Assembly (NCBI RefSeq): GCF_024793945.1
Contig: NZ_JANUSD010000001.1
Location: 186,001-250,000 of the forward strand
Length of the DNA: 64,000 nt
Direction: 5' to 3'
Origin: Emticicia fluvialis
Lineage (GTDB): Bacteria > Bacteroidota > Bacteroidia > Cytophagales > Spirosomataceae
The position numbers were made by a program, and so were the translations under genes. Of the stretch, positions 50,702 to 59,716 are shown in pieces. Numbering within the stretch: position 1 is the stretch's first letter; each line of letters opens with the position of its first letter. The notes beneath the pieces are model-generated. The model saw nothing but the letters and a program-made list of their open reading frames with translations, was not told where the DNA came from and ran no database searches.

Positions 50702-51616
50702 ATGAAAAAATTGTTTTTAATGCTATTTACCTCGGCTGTTATGTCTAATCTTTATGCCCAGAACGAAACTATTTTACTGTATTCTGATGCAGTACCCGGC
50801 TTAAAAAAGCAAGTACCGGAGGACTCTAAAACCACCGACGGCATTACGCGTGTAAAAGATATTACCCAGCCCGCTCTGATTGTTTATCCTGCCAAAAAGA
50901 AAACCACCGATGCAACCGTAATTATATGCCCGGGTGGTGGTTATGGTATTCTTGCCATAGACCACGAAGGCTACGACATTGCCAAATGGTTTAATGCCAG
51001 AGGCATGACAGCCTTTGTGTTGAAATATAGATTGCCGCAGGAAGAGTTGTTTGATAACGACGAGATCAGACCTTTACAGGATGCCCAGCAGGCCATTAGG
51101 ATTGTACGTAAAAATGCCGCTAAGTATGGAGTGGCCGCCGATAAAATAGGTATTATGGGCTTTTCGGCAGGGGGGCACCTGGCCTCTACGGCGTCTACGC
51201 ATTTTACAAGCCAGGTAGGAGAGCTTACCGACCCATCGGTAAGTGTGCGTCCGGATTTTTCTTTGCTCATTTACCCTGTTATATCATTTGGCAACAGGTT
51301 TACGCACATGGGCTCAAGAGACAACCTGATTGGAAAGAACCCACCGGTAGATAAAATTGAACTATATTCAAACGACAAACAGGTAACCAAAGATACCCCT
51401 CCCACATTTTTAATCAGCACCACCGATGACGGCGTACAGCCTGAAAACAGTATTGCGTATTTTCTGGCCTGCAAAAAAAATAAAGTGCCTGTTGAAATGC
51501 ACATTTATGAAAAAGGAGGCCATGGTTATGGATTAAAGAAAAAAGGAAGAGGCCCAGTAGAAACATGGGCCAACCGCATGGAAGACTGGCTGAAAGACAG
51601 AAAACTGATGAAGTAA
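50702..51616 (+). CDS. Exported alpha/beta hydrolase, acetylxylan-esterase/BD-FAE-like
   Basis: The 304-residue protein has a signal peptide (MKKLFLMLFTSAVMSNLYAQ) and the alpha/beta hydrolase core. The oxyanion motif PGGGYGILAIDHEGYDIAKWFNARG is followed by the nucleophile Ser in GFSAGGHLAS, an Asp near STTDDGVQPENSIAYFLAC, and His in KGGHGYGL. It resembles the bifunctional carbohydrate acetyl/feruloyl esterases of Bacteroidota and probably removes acetyl or feruloyl groups from plant polysaccharides in the periplasm. It is divergent from the Crp/Fnr gene and has its own terminator. Confidence 0.9.
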   Translation: MKKLFLMLFTSAVMSNLYAQNETILLYSDAVPGLKKQVPEDSKTTDGITRVKDITQPALIVYPAKKKTTDATVIICPGGGYGILAIDHEGYDIAKWFNARGMTAFVLKYRLPQEELFDNDEIRPLQDAQQAIRIVRKNAAKYGVAADKIGIMGFSAGGHLASTASTHFTSQVGELTDPSVSVRPDFSLLIYPVISFGNRFTHMGSRDNLIGKNPPVDKIELYSNDKQVTKDTPPTFLISTTDDGVQPENSIAYFLACKKNKVPVEMHIYEKGGHGYGLKKKGRGPVETWANRMEDWLKDRKLMK

Positions 51617-51621
51617 TCAAC

Positions 51622-51655
51622 AAGGGGTGGAATAAAATTCCATCCTTTTTCTTTT
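51622..51655 (+). terminator. Terminator of the esterase gene
   Basis: GGGTGGAAT pairs with ATTCCATCC (one G-U) around AAA, followed by TTTTTCTTTT. It lies 8 bp after the stop codon. Confidence 0.8.
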
Positions 51656-52217
51656 ACGCCAACCTCCGCATAATCAAACCCTTTATTAAATCATAAAACT
51701 GGTGGGGCTTTAGAGTCCGCCAGTTACCGACCTGTAATGTTCCGCCGAAATTGATGTAAGAGTCAAGATGGTAACGTCTGAACTCGTCAAGAATAAAATC
51801 CCTGAAATTAACGGCGGCTATCCAGCCATCTTCTACGTCTTCAAACCATTCTTCGTAGTAGTCTTCATCTCCACCATGAAATTGTAACAGGTTTTCACCA
51901 ATCAGAATATATTGATTAATACCTTTCTTAGTAAGATGGTCTACTACGGTTCTTTTCAGAAACATGACATCATTATGAAGTGTGTCGTTCCATTCGCCGA
52001 ATACTTCAATAATGGCATAATGATGTTCATAATCTGCCATCAGAATTTTACAATACAGTGTTTCTGAGCCAATAGAGTCCCAGTTAGGGTCAATATAATA
52101 ACCATATATGGTATCCTCGTATTCAATACCATACGTGCGGCCATAAAAGGGTGAATTTTCGTCGTCTTCCGACAGGTAATATCTCTGCCAGTTATAAAAG
52201 GGTTCAATTTCGTGCAT
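51654..52217 (-). CDS. Acidic conserved hypothetical protein
   Basis: The 187-residue protein is acidic and aromatic-rich (YYLSEDDENSPFYGRTYGIEYEDTIYGYYIDP) and has no signal or membrane segment. It contains FGEWNDTLHNDVMFLKRTVVDHL and GDEDYYEEWFEDVEDGWIAAVNFRDFILDEFRRY. Sequences with this pattern recur in Cytophagales as uncharacterised proteins. Cytoplasmic location is predicted. No family or function assigned. Confidence 0.7.
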   Translation of the reverse strand: MHEIEPFYNWQRYYLSEDDENSPFYGRTYGIEYEDTIYGYYIDPNWDSIGSETLYCKILMADYEHHYAIIEVFGEWNDTLHNDVMFLKRTVVDHLTKKGINQYILIGENLLQFHGGDEDYYEEWFEDVEDGWIAAVNFRDFILDEFRRYHLDSYINFGGTLQVGNWRTLKPHQFYDLIKGLIMRRLA

Positions 52218-52509
52218 GCGGACTTGGGATTGATTTAATCAGAATAAGATTACCGGTTTTATGATTATTTTCTCTGAGTTTTGTGGCTGATGATAGTCAT
52301 CTCAAACTTCAGAATAAATAAAAGTAATGCAATTAAAGGCCAAATTTAAAACAGGAAGTTAAGCTGCCAAACAACTACAATTTATTAAAGATATCATCAC
52401 AACATATTTTTCAAAAGAGTGTTTAAATTCTTTATCTTGGCGGGGCAGTTGCAAAACCTTTCTGGTAAACAAAACTAACTCTTAATACAATTTTAAACTT
52501 TAATGTAAA

Positions 52510-53067
52510 ATGAAAAGGACTCTGATTATTGTGTTTTTGATGTGCCTATGCGCAACAGTATTTGCTCAGACTAAAGAAGAACCTAAAGTTAAGGTTGACC
52601 CTATGGATATATCAAGGCAATTGGAGATGATAGAAAAGTATGGTGTGCCTACCATTGCTAGTGTAGATGCAATGAAAAAGAAAGCAGATGCTTTATATGA
52701 GGCACAATCGTGGAAGGAAGCAGTCACTGCTTATGAGGCTTACTCTAAAAATGTAAATTGGCTTGCAAATTTGCTATCACAATGTGTTGAGCCGTACTAT
52801 TCTGCCAGTTATGATGAAAAAAATAGATTTTCGATTTTTAAAATAAAGTCTATCGTACAATTTGAAAGAAAAGCTAATGAGTGCAAGGCTAATAGAAACA
52901 TTGCTTACGTGAAAATGGGGTTGTGTTATAAAAATTTAGGAGACACAAAAAATGCTGTGGTTTACCTGCACAAAGGGCTTGATTTGATAGGTATAGATGA
53001 AACTGAGTATTGGACATTGGCAAGAAATGCAATGGCTGAAATAATACAGTTTACACCCGAAAAATAG
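52510..53067 (+). CDS. Exported TPR-like hypothetical protein
   Basis: The 185-residue protein has a signal peptide (MKRTLIIVFLMCLCATVFAQ). The mature part is helical and ends in a TPR-like unit AYVKMGLCYKNLGDTKNAVVYLHKGLDLIG, with a possible earlier unit ADALYEAQSWKEAVTAYEAYSKN. Codon use is more AT-rich than in neighbouring genes. It belongs to an AT-rich stretch with the DUF4932 gene. Function unknown. Confidence 0.75.
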   Translation: MKRTLIIVFLMCLCATVFAQTKEEPKVKVDPMDISRQLEMIEKYGVPTIASVDAMKKKADALYEAQSWKEAVTAYEAYSKNVNWLANLLSQCVEPYYSASYDEKNRFSIFKIKSIVQFERKANECKANRNIAYVKMGLCYKNLGDTKNAVVYLHKGLDLIGIDETEYWTLARNAMAEIIQFTPEK

Positions 53068-53119
53068 GTTATTAATTTAGCAGAGGGCCATTTATAGTGC
53101 TTCTGAATTTATTTTTTCA

Positions 53120-53267
53120 ACCCGTAGTACATCAGAAATTCCATTATAACGTTCTGTGTTTGCTATCTGGAAGAACAATTTCTTTTATGTGCCAATAACC
53201 CTTTTCATTGCTTTTGTTGGTGAAAATCGGGATAATTGAAGCATGTCTGTACAAATGTACTACGGGT
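53120..53267. repeat. 148-bp element with perfect 13-bp terminal inverted repeats (MITE-like)
   Basis: ACCCGTAGTACAT (53120-53132) and ATGTACTACGGGT (53255-53267) are exact inverted complements at the ends of a 148-bp non-coding stretch. No clear target-site duplication flanks them. The form matches a miniature inverted-repeat transposable element or a long stem of an RNA. No transposase with these ends is in the window. Confidence 0.55.
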
Positions 53268-53473
53268 AATTTTATACTTGACTTTAAAGATACTATTGGC
53301 ATTAGTAACAAAAATATAAGGTTGTACCCTGAAAACGCGAAGCTGATTTAAGAAAGGCTAATCAACTGATAAGAAAAGAAATACGGTAATTTACAGCTGA
53401 TAAATTTTAATAATACCAACGCGCGTGGGTAGCAGAACAACACCTGCAATAGTGCTCAAAAGGGCAATCTATG

Positions 53474-53503
53474 TTGTGTACTTTATCTTTTTTTGTAATT
53501 TCG
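53474..53503 (+). promoter_or_regulatory. Candidate promoter of the DUF4932 gene
   Basis: TTG (53474-53476), a 19-bp spacer and TAATTTCG (53496-53503) match the phylum consensus apart from one base in the -7 element. Confidence 0.5.
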
Positions 53504-53612
53504 CCCCTGAAAAAATTGCATAGGAACTTCTGATTAAAACGAAATCGATTTACACTGAGTGCAATTTAGTTTAATCCACTCACATTCATCAACAATATAA
53601 TTCTACTCAATT

Positions 53613-54731
53613 ATGAGAAAAAATCTTTTTTCAATCTTACTGATTGTCATTTCGTTCACTTCATTTGCGCAGGATAAAGTAAATTTTTCAGAGAAATTCA
53701 AAAAAGAAAATCAGGGGAAATATAAAATTGAAATCAACGAAGTAAAAGAGTTGATTAATATCATGGTTGCCATTACCAATACCGGCAAAGAAAACGATGA
53801 TATGGTTCAGCAGAAAGGGCAGTATTATCAGGACCTACGTTCTTATTTTAAGCCATACGAAAATGAAAAAATTATCAAGACTTTTGATTCATTAATGGTC
53901 TCCTCTATCTTCAATTATATTTTTCTTACTGGAAACGCAATTTCATATAATTTCAAAGGGAATAAACTTGTAAAAAGTGACGTTTTCATTTTTCCGGCTA
54001 CCGGCGTGGCCAATATGAAAATTGATGAAAATCCGATTACCAGGTATAGAAAGGATATAGAAGATTTTGCAAAAAAATCTAAATTCAGAAAATTCTATTC
54101 TAATCATCAGCCATTTTATGCAGGAATTATTTCTGACTATGAAAAAAATGCTAATCTCGGAAGACAATGGAAATGGTTAGAAAATAATTTTGAAACAAAA
54201 AAAGACAGTTACATTATATTGTGCTCTCCGTTAATAAACGGATTGAATTATACGGGACAATTTGACAACAATAATTTTTCGTTGATTCACATGAATCTAC
54301 CACCTGTTGATAATTATCCGAATCTTACACCTCTTGAAAACGAGTTGCTGAACACCAGGGTCATGTTTACTGAAATTGACCATAATTACGTTCATGCCCC
54401 GACAGAGGCTAACAAAGAACTTATCAATAAAATTTTTGCAGACCGAAAAACCTGGGTAGATGAAAAAGTGGAAGGAATATTTGCTTATCCTAAGCCTGTT
54501 AGTGTTTTTAATGAATATATGACTTATGGTGTTTATGTGCTTTATTGCAAAGACCAGTATGACCAAGCCACCTTTGAAAAGGTTAACAAAGATATTATTT
54601 CAATAATGACTGAAAGGGGTTTTACAAAAATGAAATTATTCTCGGAAAATCTTCTTAAAATCCGTCAGGCGTATCCGAAAGAAAAGATTGATAAGTGGTA
54701 TCCCGAATTTATAAAACTGTTTGCTGAGTAA
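53613..54731 (+). CDS. Exported DUF4932-family protein (putative metallopeptidase-like)
   Basis: The 372-residue protein has a signal peptide (MRKNLFSILLIVISFTSFAQ) and the DUF4932 pattern: WKWLENNFETKKDSYIILCSPLI, FTEIDHNYVHAPTEAN and VFNEYMTYGVYVLYCKD. The EIDHNYV and NEYMT motifs could provide His and Glu metal ligands, and a peptidase-like activity has been suspected for similar families, but nothing is proven. Composition is AT-rich relative to the housekeeping genes around it, consistent with acquisition or with low expression. It probably acts outside the cytoplasm. Confidence 0.78.
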   Translation: MRKNLFSILLIVISFTSFAQDKVNFSEKFKKENQGKYKIEINEVKELINIMVAITNTGKENDDMVQQKGQYYQDLRSYFKPYENEKIIKTFDSLMVSSIFNYIFLTGNAISYNFKGNKLVKSDVFIFPATGVANMKIDENPITRYRKDIEDFAKKSKFRKFYSNHQPFYAGIISDYEKNANLGRQWKWLENNFETKKDSYIILCSPLINGLNYTGQFDNNNFSLIHMNLPPVDNYPNLTPLENELLNTRVMFTEIDHNYVHAPTEANKELINKIFADRKTWVDEKVEGIFAYPKPVSVFNEYMTYGVYVLYCKDQYDQATFEKVNKDIISIMTERGFTKMKLFSENLLKIRQAYPKEKIDKWYPEFIKLFAE

Positions 54732-54757
54732 ATAACAAGGCATTGTTTTTAACAAAA

Positions 54758-54810
54758 GAAGATAGTTTTCTTGCAAGCCACATAGTGTTTGGCTAGAGAA
54801 AACTATCTTC
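54758..54810 (-). terminator. Large hairpin downstream of the C-S lyase operon
   Basis: GAAGATAGTTTTCT (54758-54771) pairs perfectly with AGAAAACTATCTTC (54797-54810), and AGCCA/TGGCT pair inside. Reading the minus strand, it is followed by TTTTGTTAAAAA, so it can terminate the operon that ends at 54864. Confidence 0.65.
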
Positions 54811-54863
54811 AACATCAGTTTAATAGCTGCCTGCCTTACCAGTTCAATTGTCAGGCAGATTGC

Positions 54864-56009
54864 CTATTTTCTTTCCAGAACTCGCTTCATTCGTTCTACA
54901 GCCTCTACCAGCCGGCTCATTTGTGTGCCGAAATTAAGACGGATGAAACCTTTGCCGTCAAAAAAGAATTCACCTTCCGAAATACCAACCCCGACATCTT
55001 CCAGTTTTTGAGCCAGATTTTCAATTCCGCTCTCGCGTACATCTATCCAGGCCAGATAAGTGGCCTCTAAAGGCAGCATTTTAAAGCCCTTGAAGGCATT
55101 CATTTCTTTCAGAATATACGCATAATTTTTGCGCAGATAAGCCAGCAATTGCTGGTGCCAGTCGGCGCTGTCGCGGTATGCTGCCAGTGCAGCTTCATAG
55201 CCATAAGCAGACACCATAGGTTCAAGAATATATCTTAAATCAGCATATCTGGCTCGTAATTTATCGTCAGGAATAACCGCAAAAGAGCAGCCTAGACCTG
55301 CAATATTGAAGGTTTTGCTGGGAGCCAGTAAGGTAACTGTGTTCTTTGCAATTTCCGGACTAAGCGTGGCAATAGAAATATGCCTTTTGGTTTCGTCCAG
55401 TATCAGATCGCAATGAATTTCATCTGCGCAAATCACTATATTGTTCGCTACGCAAATATCTGCCAGTGTTTGCAGTTCTTCTTTAGAAAAAACCGTACCG
55501 CCCGGGTTATAAGGATTACACAACATAAATATCCGGGTGCGCGGAGTAATGGCAGCCTTTATGGCTTCAAAATCAAACGTCCATCGGTTATTTTCTTCTT
55601 TCAAGGGTACTTTTACCAGTTTTTTACGGGCAGCAACGGGCGCTTTCATGAATGGCCCGTAAACGGGTACAGTGGTTATAACCTCGTCGTCGTCATTACC
55701 TACGCTCATGCAGGTGAGTGTCAGGCCGGGTACCATTCCGGGCAGCCATACCAGCCATTCTTTAGGCACTTTCCAGTTGTGCCGTTCTTCCAGTCGTTTC
55801 AGAGTTACCTCCACCAGCTCGTCTGGTATCTGCCAATAGCCAATTACTCCTTCTCTGGTTACTTTATCAAGCGCTTGTAATATGGCCGGCGACGCCTTGA
55901 AGTCCATATCTGCCACCCATAGAGGTATAATGTCTTTTCCCGCATATTTTTTCCACTTGGCGCTGTCTGTTTGTGTGCGGTCAATTAATTCGTCGAAATC
56001 GTAGGTCAT
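54864..56009 (-). CDS. MalY/PatB-family pyridoxal-phosphate C-S lyase
   Basis: The 381-residue fold-type I enzyme starts YDFDELIDRTQTDSAKWKKY. Other motifs are PLWVADMDFKASPAILQAL, FMLCNPYNPGGTVF, CADEIHCDLIL and the PLP lysine in LLAPSKTFNIAGLGCSFAVIP. The family cleaves cystathionine, cysteine and related C-S bonds (cystathionine beta-lyase) and may have aminotransferase activity. It is the last gene of an operon, 7 bp after the nucleosidase gene. The context suggests use of sulfur from S-containing nucleoside breakdown or Cys-conjugates. Confidence 0.92.
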   Translation of the reverse strand: MTYDFDELIDRTQTDSAKWKKYAGKDIIPLWVADMDFKASPAILQALDKVTREGVIGYWQIPDELVEVTLKRLEERHNWKVPKEWLVWLPGMVPGLTLTCMSVGNDDDEVITTVPVYGPFMKAPVAARKKLVKVPLKEENNRWTFDFEAIKAAITPRTRIFMLCNPYNPGGTVFSKEELQTLADICVANNIVICADEIHCDLILDETKRHISIATLSPEIAKNTVTLLAPSKTFNIAGLGCSFAVIPDDKLRARYADLRYILEPMVSAYGYEAALAAYRDSADWHQQLLAYLRKNYAYILKEMNAFKGFKMLPLEATYLAWIDVRESGIENLAQKLEDVGVGISEGEFFFDGKGFIRLNFGTQMSRLVEAVERMKRVLERK

Positions 56010-56016
56010 GTAATAT

Positions 56017-56829
56017 TTATAAATTTTTTAATATCTCCTTTACCAGGGTTGCCGAGTTGTCGGAGGCAATTTTTTTAAAAGTCTGAAAGTCTACCGATGC
56101 TTTTTCATTGGCTTTATCACTGATGCTTCTGATAATCAGAAACGGGATATTCTGCTGATAACAAACCTGTGCTACTGCAGCACCTTCCATTTCAGTAGCA
56201 TCGGCCTGTAAGGTTTTCTTAAAAAGGCTTACTGCCGTGCTTGATGTTACAAAGGTGTCTCCCGTTACAATAGTTCCCACCGATACCATTGGTTGTGGGC
56301 TATCTGTTGAGATTTTAAGTAAGCGAATATTCCCCGATGCCTGTATGGCTTTAGAAACCAATAACGAGTCAGAGGAAAAATAGACCGGGTTCAACTGCTT
56401 GGTTATCGGGTTGCGTGTGGCATTGGTGCTTAAGCCTTCATTGGTTAACCGGCCGTAATCATGGTAAGTCAGACGATTGCCAATGACAATGTCGCCCTGA
56501 TTAAGGTTTTCGCTAATCCCCCCGGCAATACCCGTAAAAATAATTGATTGCGGACGAAACTCTCTGATTATCAAAGTAGTAACAACGGCTGCATTTACTT
56601 TTCCGATGCCTGTTTCGGTAAGAATTACCTTTTTGCCGTTTAGTTTTCCGGTTTTAAACTGAAAGCCGAGTATATTCTTTGTACGAACCCGCGTCAATTG
56701 CGATTCCAGCAATTGAATCTCCTCAGGCATGGCGCCCAGAATGGCAATTTTCTGCGCTACCGCCAACTGAGGGGCACAAATGCTGAGAAAAGCAGTAAGC
56801 AATAGTAAATAAACAGAACTCTTTTTCAT
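56017..56829 (-). CDS. Exported MTA/SAH nucleosidase-family protein
   Basis: The start at 56829 gives a signal peptide (MKKSSVYLLLLTAFLSICAPQLAVA) followed directly by QKIAILGAMPEEIQLL, the N-terminus of 5'-methylthioadenosine/S-adenosylhomocysteine nucleosidase. Catalytic Glu of GAMPEE, the ribose-binding Glu in ATEMEGAA and the catalytic Asp in SISDKAN are all present. The enzyme hydrolyses MTA or SAH to adenine plus the thio-sugar. Bacterial MTAN is normally cytoplasmic, and the export signal here is unusual. It lies 11 bp after the adenine-type permease, so adenine released in the periplasm could be taken up at once. Confidence 0.9.
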   Translation of the reverse strand: MKKSSVYLLLLTAFLSICAPQLAVAQKIAILGAMPEEIQLLESQLTRVRTKNILGFQFKTGKLNGKKVILTETGIGKVNAAVVTTLIIREFRPQSIIFTGIAGGISENLNQGDIVIGNRLTYHDYGRLTNEGLSTNATRNPITKQLNPVYFSSDSLLVSKAIQASGNIRLLKISTDSPQPMVSVGTIVTGDTFVTSSTAVSLFKKTLQADATEMEGAAVAQVCYQQNIPFLIIRSISDKANEKASVDFQTFKKIASDNSATLVKEILKNL

Positions 56830-56840
56830 TTTATGCGGTA

Positions 56841-58148
56841 TTAATGACCCAGATACAAGGCCCAAAGTGCGAAAATATCTATTATTATTAATGTATACGA
56901 AACCTCCTTCGACTTCCCGGTAATCAGCTTAATGATGGTCCATGACAGAAACCCCCAGATGATTCCCTGCGTAATAGAGTATGTGAAAGGAATCAGTACC
57001 ATAGCCAGAAAGGCAGGAATAGCATCATCAAGTTTATCCCAGTTTATTTTAATAATGGGTTTTATCATTAAAACACCGACTATTATCAGCGCAGGAGCCG
57101 TAGCAATGGCCGGAATGATGCTAAGCAGAGGAGACAAAAACATGAAGGGCAAAAACAGTATGCCGGCAGTTATGGCGGTTATACCCGTGCGCCCTCCCTG
57201 GCTGATACCCACGGCAGATTCAATATAAGCCGTACCCGGGCTTGTGCCTAGTAGCCCACCCAGTGTGGTAGCCACTGCATCTGTTAATAATGATTGTTTA
57301 ATATTGCGGGGTTCTCCATCTGCGTCGTATAAATCAGCAGCTTCGGCTACTCCTACAAAGGTAGAGAGGCTATCGAACAAATCGGTGAAAACAAAAGCAA
57401 ATATGACCGGTATGAGGCTTATTTTCAGTGAATTAATTATGTCTAGCTGAAATAATAAACTGAAATCAGGCGCAGCAAATACCCCCTGCCAGGTTACCAG
57501 TGTCGCCTGCCCGAAATTAATGGCTGAGGCATCGCCCCACCAACGGCCTACAGGTATGGCCAGCAGGGTGGTAGCAAGAATACCCATAATAATGCCACCC
57601 TGCACACGCTTTACCAGTAAAACCATGGTTATGGCAAGGCCTGTCAGAAAAGTGATAATGATAGGGTTGTGCAGGTTAGTGATGCCAATGATGGTGGCCG
57701 GATTGGGTACAATAAATTTGGCATTGGCAAAGCCAATAAGGGTAATAAACAGCCCTATACCTGCCGAAATGGCATAGCGCAAAGGTTTGGGAATAGCCTT
57801 TACAATTTGAGACCTGATATTGAAAACTGATAAAAACAAAAACAGTACACCTGCCCAGAAAACCGCCCCCAGTGCCACCTGATACGAAATACCCATGCCT
57901 TTTACAGCTGTAAAGGTAAAAAAGGCATTCATGCCCATTCCGGGCGCTACCACAATGGGGTTTCGGGCATAGATACCCATCATCAGGCTACAGAAAAACG
58001 AGAGCAGAACCGTGGCAGTAAGCACACCGTTAAACGGCATACCGGCCTGGCTCAAAATAGCCGGGTTTACCACAATGATATACATAGTTGCCAGAAAAGT
58101 AGAAACACCGGCGAGGATTTCGGTTTTGAGCTGAGGTTTCGTAGGCAT
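56841..58148 (-). CDS. NCS2-family purine permease (AzgA-like)
   Basis: The 435-residue polytopic protein belongs to the AzgA branch: TEILAGVSTFLATMYIIVVNPAILSQAGMP, VVAPGMGMNAFFTFTAVKGMG, FAFVFTDLFDSLSTFVGVAEAADL and LLGTSPGTAYIESAVGISQGGRTG. These transport adenine, guanine or hypoxanthine with protons. It is the first gene of a three-gene operon with the exported nucleosidase and the C-S lyase. Substrate assignment to adenine is supported by the neighbouring MTAN but is not proven. It is divergent from the Gfo/Idh/MocA gene. Confidence 0.93.
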   Translation of the reverse strand: MPTKPQLKTEILAGVSTFLATMYIIVVNPAILSQAGMPFNGVLTATVLLSFFCSLMMGIYARNPIVVAPGMGMNAFFTFTAVKGMGISYQVALGAVFWAGVLFLFLSVFNIRSQIVKAIPKPLRYAISAGIGLFITLIGFANAKFIVPNPATIIGITNLHNPIIITFLTGLAITMVLLVKRVQGGIIMGILATTLLAIPVGRWWGDASAINFGQATLVTWQGVFAAPDFSLLFQLDIINSLKISLIPVIFAFVFTDLFDSLSTFVGVAEAADLYDADGEPRNIKQSLLTDAVATTLGGLLGTSPGTAYIESAVGISQGGRTGITAITAGILFLPFMFLSPLLSIIPAIATAPALIIVGVLMIKPIIKINWDKLDDAIPAFLAMVLIPFTYSITQGIIWGFLSWTIIKLITGKSKEVSYTLIIIDIFALWALYLGH

Positions 58149-58230
58149 TGTGCAATCTTTTATAAATTGTTTTGCAAGATAAAGCGATAAAACTTAATTT
58201 TCTGAAATTCTATTCAAAACACTTAATTAA

Positions 58231-59526
58231 ATGATGAATCGTAAAGACTTTATTCGCACTTCTGCATTGGCAACGGGGGCGCTTGTCTCCCGTCCGTTTA
58301 TAACTTATGCCTCACAGGCCAGATATAAAACGGCTTTGATTGGCTCAGGATGGTGGGGAACCAACATCGTTAGAGAGGCTATCAAATCAGGCGAATGCCA
58401 GATTGTAGCCATTTGTGACGTAGACGACAAACAAATTAAGCAATGCCTGGGTGAAATAGGGAAACTGACCAACGACCAACCTAAGATTTACAAAAACTAT
58501 CAGGAACTTTTGCAAAAAGAGAAACCTGAAATTGTAATAAATGCCACACCCGACCACTGGCATGCGCTGATAGCCATTGATGCCATGAAAGCCGGTGCGC
58601 ACGTGTATCTGGAAAAACCTATCGGGCATACCATCAATGAGGGTAAGGCCATTGTAAAAACTGCCCGCGATACACAGAGAATCTGCATTACAGGGTTTCA
58701 CCGCCGGTATTCGCCACATAACGTGAGCGGGCAAGAGTTTCTGAAGTCGGGTAAGGTAGGTAAAATAAAAGAAGTGCGTGCTTTTGTAACCTATGGCTTT
58801 GGCCAGGGTAAAATGATACCTGACGAGCCAACCCCAGCCGGTATTGACTGGAACATGTGGTGTGGCCCGGCACCTCTGGTGCCGTATAATCCGGCCATAC
58901 ATCCGCGCAGCTGGCGAAACCACGTTGAGTTTGCCAACGGCACCGTAGGCGACTGGGGCCCACACTGGTTTGACCAGATATTGTGGTGGACAGACGAAAT
59001 TGGCCCGAAGAAAGTGTTTTCAATAGCCACAGATAAGTTCAATACAAACAATAACAATGCCCCTGAAAGCCAGATAGTAGTGTATGATTTTGAGGACTTT
59101 ACCTGCACCTGGGAGCACAGCACTTTGAACGGAAGGCCGACCTCAAAAAGTGAAAATGTGGGTGTGTATTTTCATGGAACCGAAGGTACCTTTCACATGG
59201 GATGGATGAGCGGCTGGACGTTTTATCCGCGTGATACCCGAAAAGAGGTGATTCATCAGAATCCGGTGCTGAATATGCCTGACCAACAGAACATAGACCT
59301 GGTTTTTGCCGATTTGTTAAAGTCAATTAAAAGTAAAGAGCTGCCATTTGCTGATATTCTGAAAGGCCACAGAGCTACCAACATTAGCTTATTGGGTATG
59401 GCGGCTTTGAAGGCAGGTAAAAGCCTTGAATGGGATGCCCGCAAAGAGGTATTCACTAACGACACGGCTGCCAACAAGTATCTGAGCCGCCAGTATAGAA
59501 ATGGCTGGGTGTATCCGAAAGCCTGA
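58231..59526 (+). CDS. Gfo/Idh/MocA-family oxidoreductase with Tat-like signal
   Basis: The 431-residue protein has an N-terminal MNRKDFIRTSALATGALVSRPF segment with an RK variant of the twin-arginine motif, then a Rossmann GSGWWGTN. The EKPIG motif (YLEKPIG) holds the conserved Lys, and GDWGPHWFDQ lies in the C-terminal domain. The family includes exported NAD(P)-dependent oxidoreductases and glycoside hydrolases of the GH109 type in Bacteroidota, so it may act on sugars or cyclitols in the periplasm. It is monocistronic with a terminator. Start at 58231 or 58234. Confidence 0.9.
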   Translation: MMNRKDFIRTSALATGALVSRPFITYASQARYKTALIGSGWWGTNIVREAIKSGECQIVAICDVDDKQIKQCLGEIGKLTNDQPKIYKNYQELLQKEKPEIVINATPDHWHALIAIDAMKAGAHVYLEKPIGHTINEGKAIVKTARDTQRICITGFHRRYSPHNVSGQEFLKSGKVGKIKEVRAFVTYGFGQGKMIPDEPTPAGIDWNMWCGPAPLVPYNPAIHPRSWRNHVEFANGTVGDWGPHWFDQILWWTDEIGPKKVFSIATDKFNTNNNNAPESQIVVYDFEDFTCTWEHSTLNGRPTSKSENVGVYFHGTEGTFHMGWMSGWTFYPRDTRKEVIHQNPVLNMPDQQNIDLVFADLLKSIKSKELPFADILKGHRATNISLLGMAALKAGKSLEWDARKEVFTNDTAANKYLSRQYRNGWVYPKA

Positions 59527-59555
59527 TAATAGCGATTCTAAAAATATAATCAATC

Positions 59556-59596
59556 AGAGGCAAGTCTGTAACCAGGCATGCCTCTTGTGTTTTTTA
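59556..59596 (+). terminator. Terminator of the Gfo/Idh/MocA gene
   Basis: AGAGGCA (59556-59562) pairs with TGCCTCT (59579-59585) around a 16-base loop, followed by TGTGTTTTTT. Confidence 0.65.
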
Positions 59597-59661
59597 CCTC
59601 TTTTTCTATCAGGTAAATTCAGTGCCTATTCCTGCTTTTCGTGCTGCTCATCATTTATTCT

Positions 59662-59694
59662 TTTGTTTTAAACTAAATTATAGGCGTAATTTAG
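59662..59694 (+). promoter_or_regulatory. Candidate promoter of the AAA gene
   Basis: TTTG (59662-59665), a 21-bp spacer and TAATTTAG (59687-59694, one mismatch) lie 23 bp upstream of the start codon. Confidence 0.4.
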
Positions 59695-59716
59695 ACCAAC
59701 AAATTATCTGAATGAA

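Larger units (their letters stand above)
53068..53612. other. 545-bp AT-rich intergenic region containing a MITE-like inverted repeat and a promoter
   Basis: No coding frame of note. It holds the 148-bp inverted repeat described separately. A TTG-N19-TAATTTCG promoter at 53474-53503 precedes the DUF4932 gene by 110 bp. Confidence 0.55.

Noticed and set aside
55380..55880. A 166-codon plus-strand frame antisense to the C-S lyase gene
   Set aside because: The sense strand encodes a complete PLP enzyme, and the antisense frame lacks recognisable motifs.
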